A stretch of 11,009 bases of DNA from an uncultured Faecalibacterium sp. (GTDB lineage Bacteria; Bacillota; Clostridia; Oscillospirales; Ruminococcaceae). A program made the position numbers and the translations under genes. Below the pieces are notes generated by a model, which had not been told where the DNA came from, made no database searches, and worked only from the letters and a program-made list of their open reading frames with translations. Shown one piece after another: positions 1 through 6,180 of this stretch (position 1 is its first letter; each line of letters starts with the position of its first letter). The DNA lies in assembly GCA_934526125.1 (NCBI GenBank), contig CAKSZU010000072.1, forward strand, positions 1 through 11,009. Direction: 5' to 3'.

Positions 1-79
1 GAACACAGAAGTTAAGCTCACTCGTGCCCAAGATAGTTCGCTGGAAACGGCGCGTGAAAATAGGTAGTCGCCGACTTGA
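1..79 (+). rRNA. rrf: 5S ribosomal RNA, 3' part (truncated by window edge)
   Basis: The first bases, GAACACAGAAGTTAAGC, are the highly conserved loop B/helix III segment of bacterial 5S rRNA. They are followed by the CTGGAAACGGC-type arm and end in the closing helix around GTCGCCGACTT. The 5' end lies outside the window. An intrinsic terminator follows immediately and no tRNA comes after it, so this is the end of an rRNA operon. The exact 3' end is placed to within a few bases, because the 5' partner strand of helix I is not visible. Confidence 0.93.
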
Positions 80-84
80 CAGAA

Positions 85-115
85 AGCTCTGAGATGAAAG
101 TCTCAGGGCTTTTTT
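85..115 (+). terminator. Intrinsic terminator of the rRNA operon
   Basis: A 10-bp stem is formed by AGCTCTGAGA (85-94) and TCTCAGGGCT (101-110), with one G-T wobble and a six-base loop. It is followed by an uninterrupted T-tract ending at 115. It lies a few bases past the 5S 3' end, the expected place for the end of rRNA transcription. Confidence 0.93.
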
Positions 116-263
116 GTTGCGTCTGCGGACAGGCAAAGGCCTCCAAATGCCCTCTTCCAAAAACGAGAGCGAGATTTTGTGAAAGATGTCATGTGCATTC
201 TCTCTGAATTTTGAAGCTTTGTTCCGGCAAAACAGAAAAAATGCGTTAAAAAGTGTCGGAATA
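116..263. other. Gene-free spacer between rRNA operon and first lipoprotein gene
   Basis: I see no tRNA, no convincing coding region and no strong inverted repeat here. The stretch is A/T-richer than the downstream genes. A 60-codon open frame starting at 186 runs through the promoter and RBS of the next gene and resembles no protein I know, so I treat it as noise. Confidence 0.6.
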
Positions 264-292
264 TTGACAGAAATGACGCAAAACGATATGCT
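264..292 (+). promoter_or_regulatory. Sigma-A type promoter for the 365-958 lipoprotein
   Basis: A perfect -35 box TTGACA (264-269) is followed by a 17-bp spacer and the -10 box TATGCT (287-292). The predicted start of transcription is near 299, giving a leader of about 65 nt before the ATG at 365. The gene sits between this promoter and its own terminator, so it is probably transcribed alone. Confidence 0.82.
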
Positions 293-364
293 TTCAGTAA
301 AGTTGCGGGAAAAACTTACGATCCTGCGGAAACAAAAAATGAAAGTGAATCTGGAGGAAGCAAC

Positions 365-958
365 ATGAAACGGATCCGAAAATTGATCGCCGCAGCACTT
401 GCCGGGCTTCTTGCCCTGATGCTTTTGGCAGGCTGTGAAGAAGTACCCGTCCCACAGGCCCCGACAGATGCAAGTGCAGAACTGGTCGCAATGATGAACG
501 ATACCCTGAAGTCTCCGACGATGTCTGTGGGGATGGTGAAGGATGTCAAAGAACTTAAGGTGGATCCCCAGCTGAATGCAAAAGCGCAGAATGCAGCAGC
601 TTTTATTGTGGAGAAATCAAATGGGCTGGATTTGAGTTTGGTGGCCGAGGATCTCGAGAAAGCGCTCCCAGTCCTGGCGGATGATCCTTATATTTATAGA
701 GTGAGTTATGCGAAGAATGTCTCCTATAAAACAGACTACTTTAATAAAAACAAGACGTATGAAATTGCACGGGAACTTCTGGCAGAAGGAACCGATGAGG
801 TGAATTACTGCTATCTGAACCAGTACCGTGGTAATCGTGGTGAAGATTATTATACCCCGGCCAAAGAATCCGTTGTGTCGGTAGGCTTTGCACAGACCAA
901 AGATGGTGACTACATCGTTGCTGTGATGCGTTTTCCGGCACAACTGCCTACGTTCTGA
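365..958 (+). CDS. Lipoprotein of unknown function, possible degenerate CAP-like domain
   Basis: This is a 197-aa protein with a textbook lipoprotein signal: basic start MKRIRK, hydrophobic core, and lipobox LAGC with the lipidated cysteine at residue 24. It should be anchored on the outer face of the membrane. The start has a GGAGG site (353-357) seven bases upstream. The mature part is acidic and hydrophilic. Residues near 70-80 (LNAKAQNAAA) and a C-terminal strand pair (VGFAQTKDGDYIVAVMRF) recall CAP/SCP-type secreted domains, but I see no catalytic His/Glu set, so this is a weak inference. The lipoprotein at 8622-9125 shares the same signal layout and a similar C-terminal segment. Codon use is less G/C-biased than in the dpaA and dacF genes downstream. 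It is monocistronic, between its own promoter and terminator. No specific function can be assigned. Confidence 0.88.
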   Translation: MKRIRKLIAAALAGLLALMLLAGCEEVPVPQAPTDASAELVAMMNDTLKSPTMSVGMVKDVKELKVDPQLNAKAQNAAAFIVEKSNGLDLSLVAEDLEKALPVLADDPYIYRVSYAKNVSYKTDYFNKNKTYEIARELLAEGTDEVNYCYLNQYRGNRGEDYYTPAKESVVSVGFAQTKDGDYIVAVMRFPAQLPTF

Positions 959-966
959 ACCAACAC

Positions 967-1004
967 AAAACCGCTGCTTTCTTTTGAGGAAGGCGGCGGT
1001 TTTT
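967..1004 (+). terminator. Intrinsic terminator after the first lipoprotein gene
   Basis: A long stem joins AAAACCGCTGCTTTCT (967-982) to GGAAGGCGGCGGTTTT (988-1003), with three G-T wobbles, a five-base loop and a T-run. It starts nine bases after the lipoprotein stop codon. The A-run on the 5' side means it could also act on the other strand, but no convergent gene is present. Confidence 0.9.
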
Positions 1005-1005
1005 C

Positions 1006-1033
1006 ACGTCCGGATGCCCTGCTGCATAGGATG
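1006..1033 (+). promoter_or_regulatory. Possible sporulation sigma (SigK-like) promoter upstream of dpaA
   Basis: The -35-like AC (1006-1007) is followed, 17 bases later, by CATAGGATG (1025-1033), which fits the Bacillus SigK -10 pattern CATAnnnTA except at the last base. In Bacillus the spoVF operon is made in the mother cell under SigK. The pattern has few fixed bases and chance matches are likely. No convincing sigma-A promoter is visible in the 1005-1061 gap. Confidence 0.25.
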
Positions 1034-1061
1034 GCGCAGACCATGGGGAGGAGGGGCAGGG

Positions 1062-1856
1062 ATGAGCGGACGAAAACGATTTGCCGTCATCGGGGAGGAT
1101 GCCCGGCAGGCGGCGGCAGGCCGGGCACTGGCCCGGGTCGGTTTTGAAGTCGGCGGGCCGGAACAGATCGCACAGGCGGATTATCTTCTGCTGCCGCTTC
1201 CGCTGGATGAATCGCGGACGCCGCTGGCGGAGCTGCTGCGGGCAGCAAAACCCGGGACACTGGCACTGGGCGGAAAGCTCTCGGAGGAGGCAAAGCAGAT
1301 CGCCCGGGAAGCCGGGGTGGAACTGCTGGACTACTTTGCCCGGGAGGAGCTGATCCTGAGGAATGCGGTCCCCACAGCGGAAGGCTGCATCGGGATTCTG
1401 CTGGCACAGCGGAAACGGACTCTCTGGGGCAGCGCGGTCTTGCTGGCCGGATTCGGGCCGGTTGGGCAGGCACTGGGAATCCGTCTGGCGGCGCTGGGGG
1501 CACAGGTGACAGCGGCGGCCCGCCGCCCGGCGCAGCGGGCACTGGCAGAAAGCTATGGCTTGCGCAGCATCGAGCTTTTCCGGCTGGAACAACTGGCTCC
1601 GGCGTTTGATACAGTGGTCAATACCGTCCCCGCACCGGTGCTGACGGAAAGGGTTTTGTCGGCTCTGCAGCCCGGGAGCCTGATCGTGGATCTGGCATCA
1701 AAGCCGGGCGGAACGGATTTTGAAGCCGCCCGCCGTCTGGGGCATCGTGCCATCCATGCGCTGAGCCTGCCTGCGGCCTGCGCACCGGAAACGGCGGGGG
1801 AGGCCGTGGCGCGGACGGTCTGTGAGATGCTGGCAGAGAGGGAGGAACGACCATGA
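1062..1856 (+). CDS. dpaA: Dipicolinate synthase subunit A
   Basis: DpaA (SpoVFA) and DpaB together convert the diaminopimelate-pathway intermediate 4-hydroxy-tetrahydrodipicolinate to dipicolinic acid, the Ca-chelating solute of the spore core. The chosen start at 1062 gives 264 aa and follows a GGAGGAGGGG site. An upstream in-frame ATG at 984 lies inside the terminator and is rejected. Recognisable segments are DARQ near residue 13, NAVPTAEG (101-108), a Rossmann NAD(P)-binding loop GFGPVG (130-135), VNTVP (186-190), the family hallmark LIVDLASKPGGTDF (207-220), and a C-terminal LPAACAPETAG. All align with Bacillus SpoVFA by eye. It is about 30 residues shorter than the Bacillus protein, mainly in the N-terminal part. 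It overlaps dpaB by 4 nt (ATGA), implying coupled translation. Confidence 0.95.
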   Translation: MSGRKRFAVIGEDARQAAAGRALARVGFEVGGPEQIAQADYLLLPLPLDESRTPLAELLRAAKPGTLALGGKLSEEAKQIAREAGVELLDYFAREELILRNAVPTAEGCIGILLAQRKRTLWGSAVLLAGFGPVGQALGIRLAALGAQVTAAARRPAQRALAESYGLRSIELFRLEQLAPAFDTVVNTVPAPVLTERVLSALQPGSLIVDLASKPGGTDFEAARRLGHRAIHALSLPAACAPETAGEAVARTVCEMLAEREERP

Positions 1857-2470
1857 AGGAACAACTGCGGGGAACGGTGGCCTTTGCTGTCTGCGGGAGC
1901 TTCTGTACGCTGGGCCCTGCTGTGGCGCAGGCCGGGCAGCTGGTGCGTCAGGGCTGGGATCTGCTTCCGATCATGAGCTTTGCGGCGGCGGGGCTGAATA
2001 CCCGGTTCGGCCGCGGGGAAGAGTGGAAACGGCGGCTGGAAGAGATCACCGGGCACCGGGTGCTGGATACGCTGCAGGCTGTGGAGCCTCTGGGGCCGCG
2101 GCAGCTGGCCCGGGCTCTGGTCATTGCACCCTGCACCGGCACGACGCTGGCCCGGCTGGCGGCGGGACTGTCGGAGACCCCGGTGACGCTGGCGGCAAAG
2201 AGCCTGCTAAGGGTCGGCCGTCCGGTGGTCATTGCGGTGTCTACCAACGACGGGCTGGGGGCCTCCGGCGAGAACATCGCCCGGCTGATGCAGCGGAAGC
2301 ATTATTATTTTGTCCCCTACGGACAGGACGATGCTGCGTCAAAACCACAGAGCCTGAAGGCGGATCTGGACCTTCTGCCCGCCGCGTTGGAGGCGGCGCT
2401 GGAAGAACGGCAGCTGCAGCCGGTCCTGCGGGCGCTGAACGGAGCGGGGAATCTCTTTTCAGTTTCATAA
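1853..2470 (+). CDS. dpaB: Dipicolinate synthase subunit B
   Basis: This 205-aa protein has the flavoprotein fold of SpoVFB/DpaB, the partner of DpaA in dipicolinic acid synthesis. Visible family segments are the N-terminal nucleotide-binding strand with CGSFCT (14-19), NTRFG (49-53), the IAPCTGTTLARLA loop starting at residue 91, TPVTLAAKS, and STNDGLG followed by the VPYGQDD motif typical of DpaB. Length matches the Bacillus protein (about 200 aa). A GGAGG site (1841-1845) precedes the start, which overlaps the dpaA stop as ATGA. The end of the gene overlaps the promoter of the downstream carboxypeptidase gene, and no terminator separates the two. Confidence 0.95.
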   Translation: MKEQLRGTVAFAVCGSFCTLGPAVAQAGQLVRQGWDLLPIMSFAAAGLNTRFGRGEEWKRRLEEITGHRVLDTLQAVEPLGPRQLARALVIAPCTGTTLARLAAGLSETPVTLAAKSLLRVGRPVVIAVSTNDGLGASGENIARLMQRKHYYFVPYGQDDAASKPQSLKADLDLLPAALEAALEERQLQPVLRALNGAGNLFSVS

Positions 2471-2484
2471 AAGTGTGGTATACT
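2456..2484 (+). promoter_or_regulatory. Extended -10 sigma-A promoter for the dacF-like gene
   Basis: The -10 TATACT (2479-2484) has an upstream TGG (2476-2478), giving an extended -10. A -35-like TTTTCA (2456-2461) lies exactly 17 bp before it. The promoter overlaps the last codons of dpaB. Predicted transcription starts near 2491, leaving a leader of almost 150 nt before the dacF-like start codon. Confidence 0.75.
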
Positions 2485-2593
2485 ATATCATACAGCAGTC
2501 TGCATTTTCAGGACAGATAGAGTGTCTGAGCGGGTGCTGTCCGCGGAAACTGCGCGGATATCTTTAGAATGTACTGCCTGCGGCAGGCCGGAC

Positions 2594-2623
2594 CTGCACT
2601 TGAGGAGGGCCGCCGGAGTGCAG
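2594..2623 (+). promoter_or_regulatory. Hairpin with exposed SD and leader mini-ORF ahead of dacF
   Basis: The arms CTGCACT (2594-2600) and AGTGCAG (2617-2623) pair perfectly over 7 bp and hold GAGGAGG (2602-2608) in the loop. That strong SD is too far from the dacF-like ATG at 2638, but sits nine bases before a GTG at 2618. This GTG opens a frame of seven codons (reading MQMKRVP) whose TGA (2639-2641) overlaps the ATG of the carboxypeptidase. The arrangement would suit coupled or regulated translation. A second small hairpin, TCCGCG/CGCGGA, lies upstream at 2540-2558. Functional meaning is inferred only. Confidence 0.35.
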
Positions 2624-2637
2624 ATGAAGAGGGTCCC

Positions 2638-3963
2638 ATGAAAAAACACATCGCCGTGCTGTGTGCGGCGCTTCTGACCATCCTGACGGTGCTTGCACCG
2701 GGCGCGGCAGCGGCCGGGCCGCAGCTGACGGCCACCGAAGCGTACTGCATCATCGATGCCGACAGCGGTCTGGTGCTGGAACAGCAGAATATGGACGAAG
2801 AACTCCACCCGGCCTCTATCACCAAGGTGATGACGCTGGGGCTTGCCTGTGAAAAGGCGCAGGGCAAGTGGGATAACATCAAGCTGACGGTCAGCCATGA
2901 GGACGTTTACTCTCTGGCGGGGACCGATTCCAGCCATATCGCTCTGCAGGAAGGGGAGGAAGTCCCCCTGACGGATGCTCTGTATGCCACCATGATGGCC
3001 AGCGCCAACGACGGTGCCAACCTGCTGGCGGAATATTTCGGCGGCGGCTCCATTGCCGGCGGCGTGGAGGCCATGAACGCGCAGGTGGAGGAACTGGGAC
3101 TGAAGCATACCCATTTTGCCAACCCCCACGGCATCAGTGACGAGAATCACTACACGAGCTGTTATGACATGGCGCAGATCCTGCGCTGGGCGCTGCAGCA
3201 GCCGGGGTTCGAGACCCTGTTCACCCGGAACGAGACCTATACCATGGGCCCCACCAACGTTCAGCCCAAGGAGCGGTATTTCCACCAGCAGGACAAAATG
3301 CGGGTGGCTTCCAGCCGGTACTCCATTCCGGCGATCCTGGGGTCCAAGATCGGCTACACCGACATTGCCCGGTACAGCTACGTCTGTCTGGCAGAGCAGA
3401 ACGGTGTCCGCCTGATCTGCGTGACCATGCAGAGCCAGCTCAAGACCGATAAATACAACGATGTCCGCACCCTTTTAGAGAATGCGTTCGCGCACTATAC
3501 CGGTTATACAGAGATCCCGGCACAGGGCATCTCCGAGGAGCTGGAAGTGGTCGGCGGCGGGGATGTGCTGGGCACGGTGACCGTGACGGACCCCGGCACG
3601 AAGCTGCTGCTGGCCGACGGTCTGACGGCGGCAGATGTTTCTGTCAGCCTGGAACTGCCGGAACAGTACATTCTGGGGGTTGACCCGGAGGTCTGGGCGG
3701 TGTATACCATCCGTGGGGGCGACCGGCAGGAGTCGGCCAGTGTCCGGGCGGCGGCCACCGTCACCGGGTTGGAGGAGCTTCTGGCAAAGAGCGCCAATGC
3801 GTCGCTGCCGGCGTCCCGGGATGTGGAGCCTGCGCGGGCGGCCGGGGGTCTGCTGGCGATCTCGCTGGGGGCCACGGTGCTGGCTGCCGCGGCGGCCTTT
3901 GCGGTGGTGCGGCTGCAGTCCCGCCGGAAAAAGCGGAAAAAAGCGCGGCATGGAAAGGCGTAA
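2638..3963 (+). CDS. D-alanyl-D-alanine carboxypeptidase (DacF/PBP5 family) with KIG motif
   Basis: This is a serine DD-carboxypeptidase of peptidase family S11, trimming the terminal D-Ala of peptidoglycan stem peptides outside the membrane. With the start at 2638 the protein is 441 aa and begins with a normal signal peptide (MKKHIAVLCAALL..., cleavage near residue 26). The in-frame ATG at 2569 would put 23 charged residues before it. Catalytic motifs are S60-I-T-K63 and S122-A-N124. The third motif, normally KTG, is K237-I-G239. Other family signs are ANPHGISDENHY (161-172) and YDMAQIL. After a beta-rich C-terminal domain come a membrane span (about 405-424) and a very basic tail, as in DacF-type enzymes. 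A weak SD (AGAGGG, 2629-2633) precedes the start, so coupling to a leader mini-ORF is possible. It follows dpaAB but has its own promoter. Confidence 0.93.
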   Translation: MKKHIAVLCAALLTILTVLAPGAAAAGPQLTATEAYCIIDADSGLVLEQQNMDEELHPASITKVMTLGLACEKAQGKWDNIKLTVSHEDVYSLAGTDSSHIALQEGEEVPLTDALYATMMASANDGANLLAEYFGGGSIAGGVEAMNAQVEELGLKHTHFANPHGISDENHYTSCYDMAQILRWALQQPGFETLFTRNETYTMGPTNVQPKERYFHQQDKMRVASSRYSIPAILGSKIGYTDIARYSYVCLAEQNGVRLICVTMQSQLKTDKYNDVRTLLENAFAHYTGYTEIPAQGISEELEVVGGGDVLGTVTVTDPGTKLLLADGLTAADVSVSLELPEQYILGVDPEVWAVYTIRGGDRQESASVRAAATVTGLEELLAKSANASLPASRDVEPARAAGGLLAISLGATVLAAAAAFAVVRLQSRRKKRKKARHGKA

Positions 3964-4037
3964 AAGCCCGAAAGGACTTTTCCATATACAACAAACTGAC
4001 AAAAAATTCTGAAAGAAAACAGAGAGGAAAATGAAAT

Positions 4038-4604
4038 ATGGGCAAGTTTACCTTTACTGAGACCGAGATCCCCGGTGTTGTGGTCATTGAGCCGCAGGTG
4101 TTCGGCGACGACCGCGGTTACTTCATGGAGACCTACCAGAAGGATCAGTTCGCTGCTGCGGGCATCGACAAGGAGTTCGTGCAGGACAACCAGAGCCGCT
4201 CGACCCGGGGCGTACTGCGGGGCCTGCATTTCCAGAAGAACCACACCCAGGGCAAGCTGGTGCGCGTGACCAAGGGCGAGGTCTATGATGTGGCGGTGGA
4301 CTGCCGCCCCCACAGTGCTACCTTCGGCAAGTGGGTGGGCGTGACCCTGAGCGAAGAGAACAAGAAGATGTTCTATATCCCCGAGGGCTTTGCCCACGGC
4401 TTCCTGGTGCTGAGCGATGTGGCAGAATTCTGCTACAAGTGTACCGATGTTTATGACCCCACCAGCGAGGGCGGCATCCCCTACGATGATCCCACCGTCA
4501 ATGTGCAGTGGCCGGATTGCGGCTGCGAGCACAAGACCAGCGCAAAGGACAAGCTCCACGAGCCCTTTGCAGCCCAGAAGTTCGAATTCTTTGAAAAGTG
4601 GTGA
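4038..4604 (+). CDS. rfbC: dTDP-4-dehydrorhamnose 3,5-epimerase
   Basis: RfbC (RmlC) epimerises dTDP-4-keto-6-deoxyglucose at C3 and C5, the third step of dTDP-L-rhamnose synthesis, in the cytoplasm. The 188-aa length is normal. The cupin fold and active site are recognisable: FGDDRGYFMET near the start, QDNQSRS then GVLRGLHFQ with the catalytic His64, K73, VAVDCR, IPEGFAHGFLVL (114-125), the catalytic-dyad Tyr in YKCTDVYDP (Y139) and the C-terminal SAKD (D171). The start has an AGAGAGG site (4021-4027). It is the first gene of a close cluster with an ABC glycan exporter, suggesting a rhamnose-containing polymer. No rfbA, rfbB or rfbD is in the window. I see no clear promoter in the 74-bp gap upstream, so read-through from the carboxypeptidase gene is possible. 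Confidence 0.96.
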   Translation: MGKFTFTETEIPGVVVIEPQVFGDDRGYFMETYQKDQFAAAGIDKEFVQDNQSRSTRGVLRGLHFQKNHTQGKLVRVTKGEVYDVAVDCRPHSATFGKWVGVTLSEENKKMFYIPEGFAHGFLVLSDVAEFCYKCTDVYDPTSEGGIPYDDPTVNVQWPDCGCEHKTSAKDKLHEPFAAQKFEFFEKW

Positions 4605-4610
4605 TCGCCC

Positions 4611-5420
4611 GTGGCAAAACTCAAGGCAATGTTTAACGGCTTCTGGCGGTACCGCTATCTGCTGTGGAACCTGGTCAGCCGTGATTTCAAACTGAAATAC
4701 CGCCGCAGTGTGCTGGGTGTGATGTGGAGTGTGCTGAACCCCCTGCTGATGTGCCTGGTGTACTGGGCTGTGTTCAGCAGTCTGATGGATATGCGGGGCA
4801 GCGGCATCGACAACTTCCCTGTCTTCCTGATGTGCGGCCAGCTGCTGTTCAACTTCTTCAACGAGGCCACTTCGGCCAGCATGTCCAGCGTCCTGAGCGC
4901 GGCACCTCTGCTGAAGAAGGTGTATATCCCCAAGTATATCTTCCCGCTGGAAAAATGCTGCTTTGCCATGGTGAACTGCGTGTTCAGCTTCGTGGCGCTG
5001 CTGCTGGTGATGATCTTCACCGGGGCACCCTTCCACCTGACCCTGATCGAGGCCCTCTATCCACTGGTGACCCTTTTCTTCTTCAGTCTGGGCGTGGGGC
5101 TGTTCCTGGCGGCGGCCACTGTGTTCTTCCGGGATATCATGCACATCTGGAGCGTGTTCATCACGGCGCTGCTCTATTTCTCCGCCATCTTCTATGATCC
5201 CACCCAGATGACCTTCTCCATCGGCGGGTTCAATATGCAGCAGATCATCAAGCTGAACCCCATGTACTGGTATATCACCGGCTTCCGCCGCACCCTGATG
5301 TGGGGCATCCCGCTGGATTTCAATATGTTTGCGGTCTGCGGCATCTGCGCACTGCTGTCCATGTGGATCGGCGTCCATATGTTCCGCAAGACGCAGGACC
5401 GTTTTGTCCTGCATATTTAA
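4611..5420 (+). CDS. ABC-2 type polysaccharide export permease (Wzm/TagG-like)
   Basis: This 269-aa integral membrane protein is of the ABC-2 family that exports lipid-linked O-antigen, teichoic acid or capsule-type glycans. It has the cytoplasmic N-terminal signature RDFKLKYRRSVLGVMWSVLNP, seen in Wzm/TagG/RfbA-type permeases, then about six hydrophobic spans. Conserved pieces include PVFLMCGQLLFNFF, KKVYIPKYIFPLE, VFFRDIMHIW and LNPMYWYITGFR, plus a short basic C-terminus. The start is GTG, seven bases after the rfbC stop, with only a weak GGTGA site, so translation is probably coupled to rfbC. The ATPase partner follows 13 bases downstream. The transported polymer cannot be read from this protein alone. 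Confidence 0.94.
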   Translation: MAKLKAMFNGFWRYRYLLWNLVSRDFKLKYRRSVLGVMWSVLNPLLMCLVYWAVFSSLMDMRGSGIDNFPVFLMCGQLLFNFFNEATSASMSSVLSAAPLLKKVYIPKYIFPLEKCCFAMVNCVFSFVALLLVMIFTGAPFHLTLIEALYPLVTLFFFSLGVGLFLAAATVFFRDIMHIWSVFITALLYFSAIFYDPTQMTFSIGGFNMQQIIKLNPMYWYITGFRRTLMWGIPLDFNMFAVCGICALLSMWIGVHMFRKTQDRFVLHI

Positions 5421-5433
5421 GGAGGGGAGAAGA

Positions 5434-6177
5434 ATGGAACCGATCATCAAAGTGGACAATGTGTCCATGTGCTTCAACCTCTCCACCGAAAAACACGAGA
5501 GCCTGAAGGAGTATCTGCTGGCCATGGTGCAGGGCCGCCTGCAGTACGATGAGTTCTACGCCCTGCGGGACGTGAGCCTGGATATCATGCCCGGCGACTT
5601 CTACGGCCTTGTGGGCCTGAACGGCTCGGGTAAGTCCACCCTGCTCAAGACCATTGCAGGCGTGTACAAGCCTACGAAAGGCAAGGTGACCGTCAACGGC
5701 ACGATCGCCCCCCTGATCGAGCTGGGCGCAGGCTTTGATATGGACCTGACCGCCCGGGAGAACATCTACCTCAACGGCACGGTGCTGGGCTTCTCGCCCA
5801 AGTATCTGGACGAAAAGTTCGATGAGATCGTGGAGTTCAGCGAGCTGCAGAACTTCCTCGACGTTCCGCTGAAAAACTACTCTTCCGGTATGGTGGCCCG
5901 CATCGGCTTCGCCATTGCGACCATCACCAAGCCCGACATCCTCATCGCGGATGAGGTGCTGTCGGTGGGCGACTTCCTCTTCCAGCAGAAATGCGAAAAG
6001 CGGATGAAGGAGCTGATGGCGGGCGGCACCACCGTGATCCTGGTCTCCCATTCCATCGAGCAGATCGAGCGGATGTGCAGCAAGGTGGCCTGGCTGAGCC
6101 ACGGTCACCTGAAGATGAACGGGGATACCGAGACGGTGTGCGCGGCCTACAAGGCCACCCAGCGCGGCGAGGCATAA
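5434..6177 (+). CDS. ABC transporter ATP-binding protein for polysaccharide export (Wzt/TagH-like)
   Basis: This 247-aa nucleotide-binding subunit powers the permease encoded just upstream. Visible motifs are Walker A GLNGSGKST (61-69), the signature YSSGM (149-153) in place of LSGGQ as in polysaccharide-export ATPases, Walker B ILIADE (169-174) followed by VLSVGD, and the H-loop histidine H206 in LVSHS. APLIELGAGFDMDLTARENI (92-111) is the typical Wzt/TagH stretch. It ends soon after the nucleotide-binding domain and lacks the C-terminal carbohydrate-binding extension of the long Wzt proteins, so export probably does not depend on recognising a modified glycan end. The start at 5434 follows GGAGGGG by nine bases; an in-frame ATG at 5329 lies within the permease gene and is rejected. 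Confidence 0.96.
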   Translation: MEPIIKVDNVSMCFNLSTEKHESLKEYLLAMVQGRLQYDEFYALRDVSLDIMPGDFYGLVGLNGSGKSTLLKTIAGVYKPTKGKVTVNGTIAPLIELGAGFDMDLTARENIYLNGTVLGFSPKYLDEKFDEIVEFSELQNFLDVPLKNYSSGMVARIGFAIATITKPDILIADEVLSVGDFLFQQKCEKRMKELMAGGTTVILVSHSIEQIERMCSKVAWLSHGHLKMNGDTETVCAAYKATQRGEA

Positions 6178-6180
6178 ACC

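Noticed and set aside
186..368. Plus-strand 60-codon frame before the first lipoprotein
   Set aside because: It contains the promoter and RBS of the next gene, lacks a good SD and resembles no known protein.
2569..2637. Upstream ATG extending the carboxypeptidase by 23 residues
   Set aside because: It would bury the signal peptide behind a charged segment, and there is no SD at a suitable distance.
3961..3980. Small hairpin AAAAGCCC-GAAA-GGACTTTT after the carboxypeptidase stop
   Set aside because: The stem is short with a C-A mismatch and the T-run is broken, so it is at best a weak terminator.
3504..5525. Long minus-strand open frame (673 codons) opposite the carboxypeptidase, rfbC and permease genes
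   Set aside because: It is a mirror of strongly G/C-biased codons on the plus strand. It spans several real genes and their gaps, is rich in His/Gln/Ala, and shows no recognisable domain.
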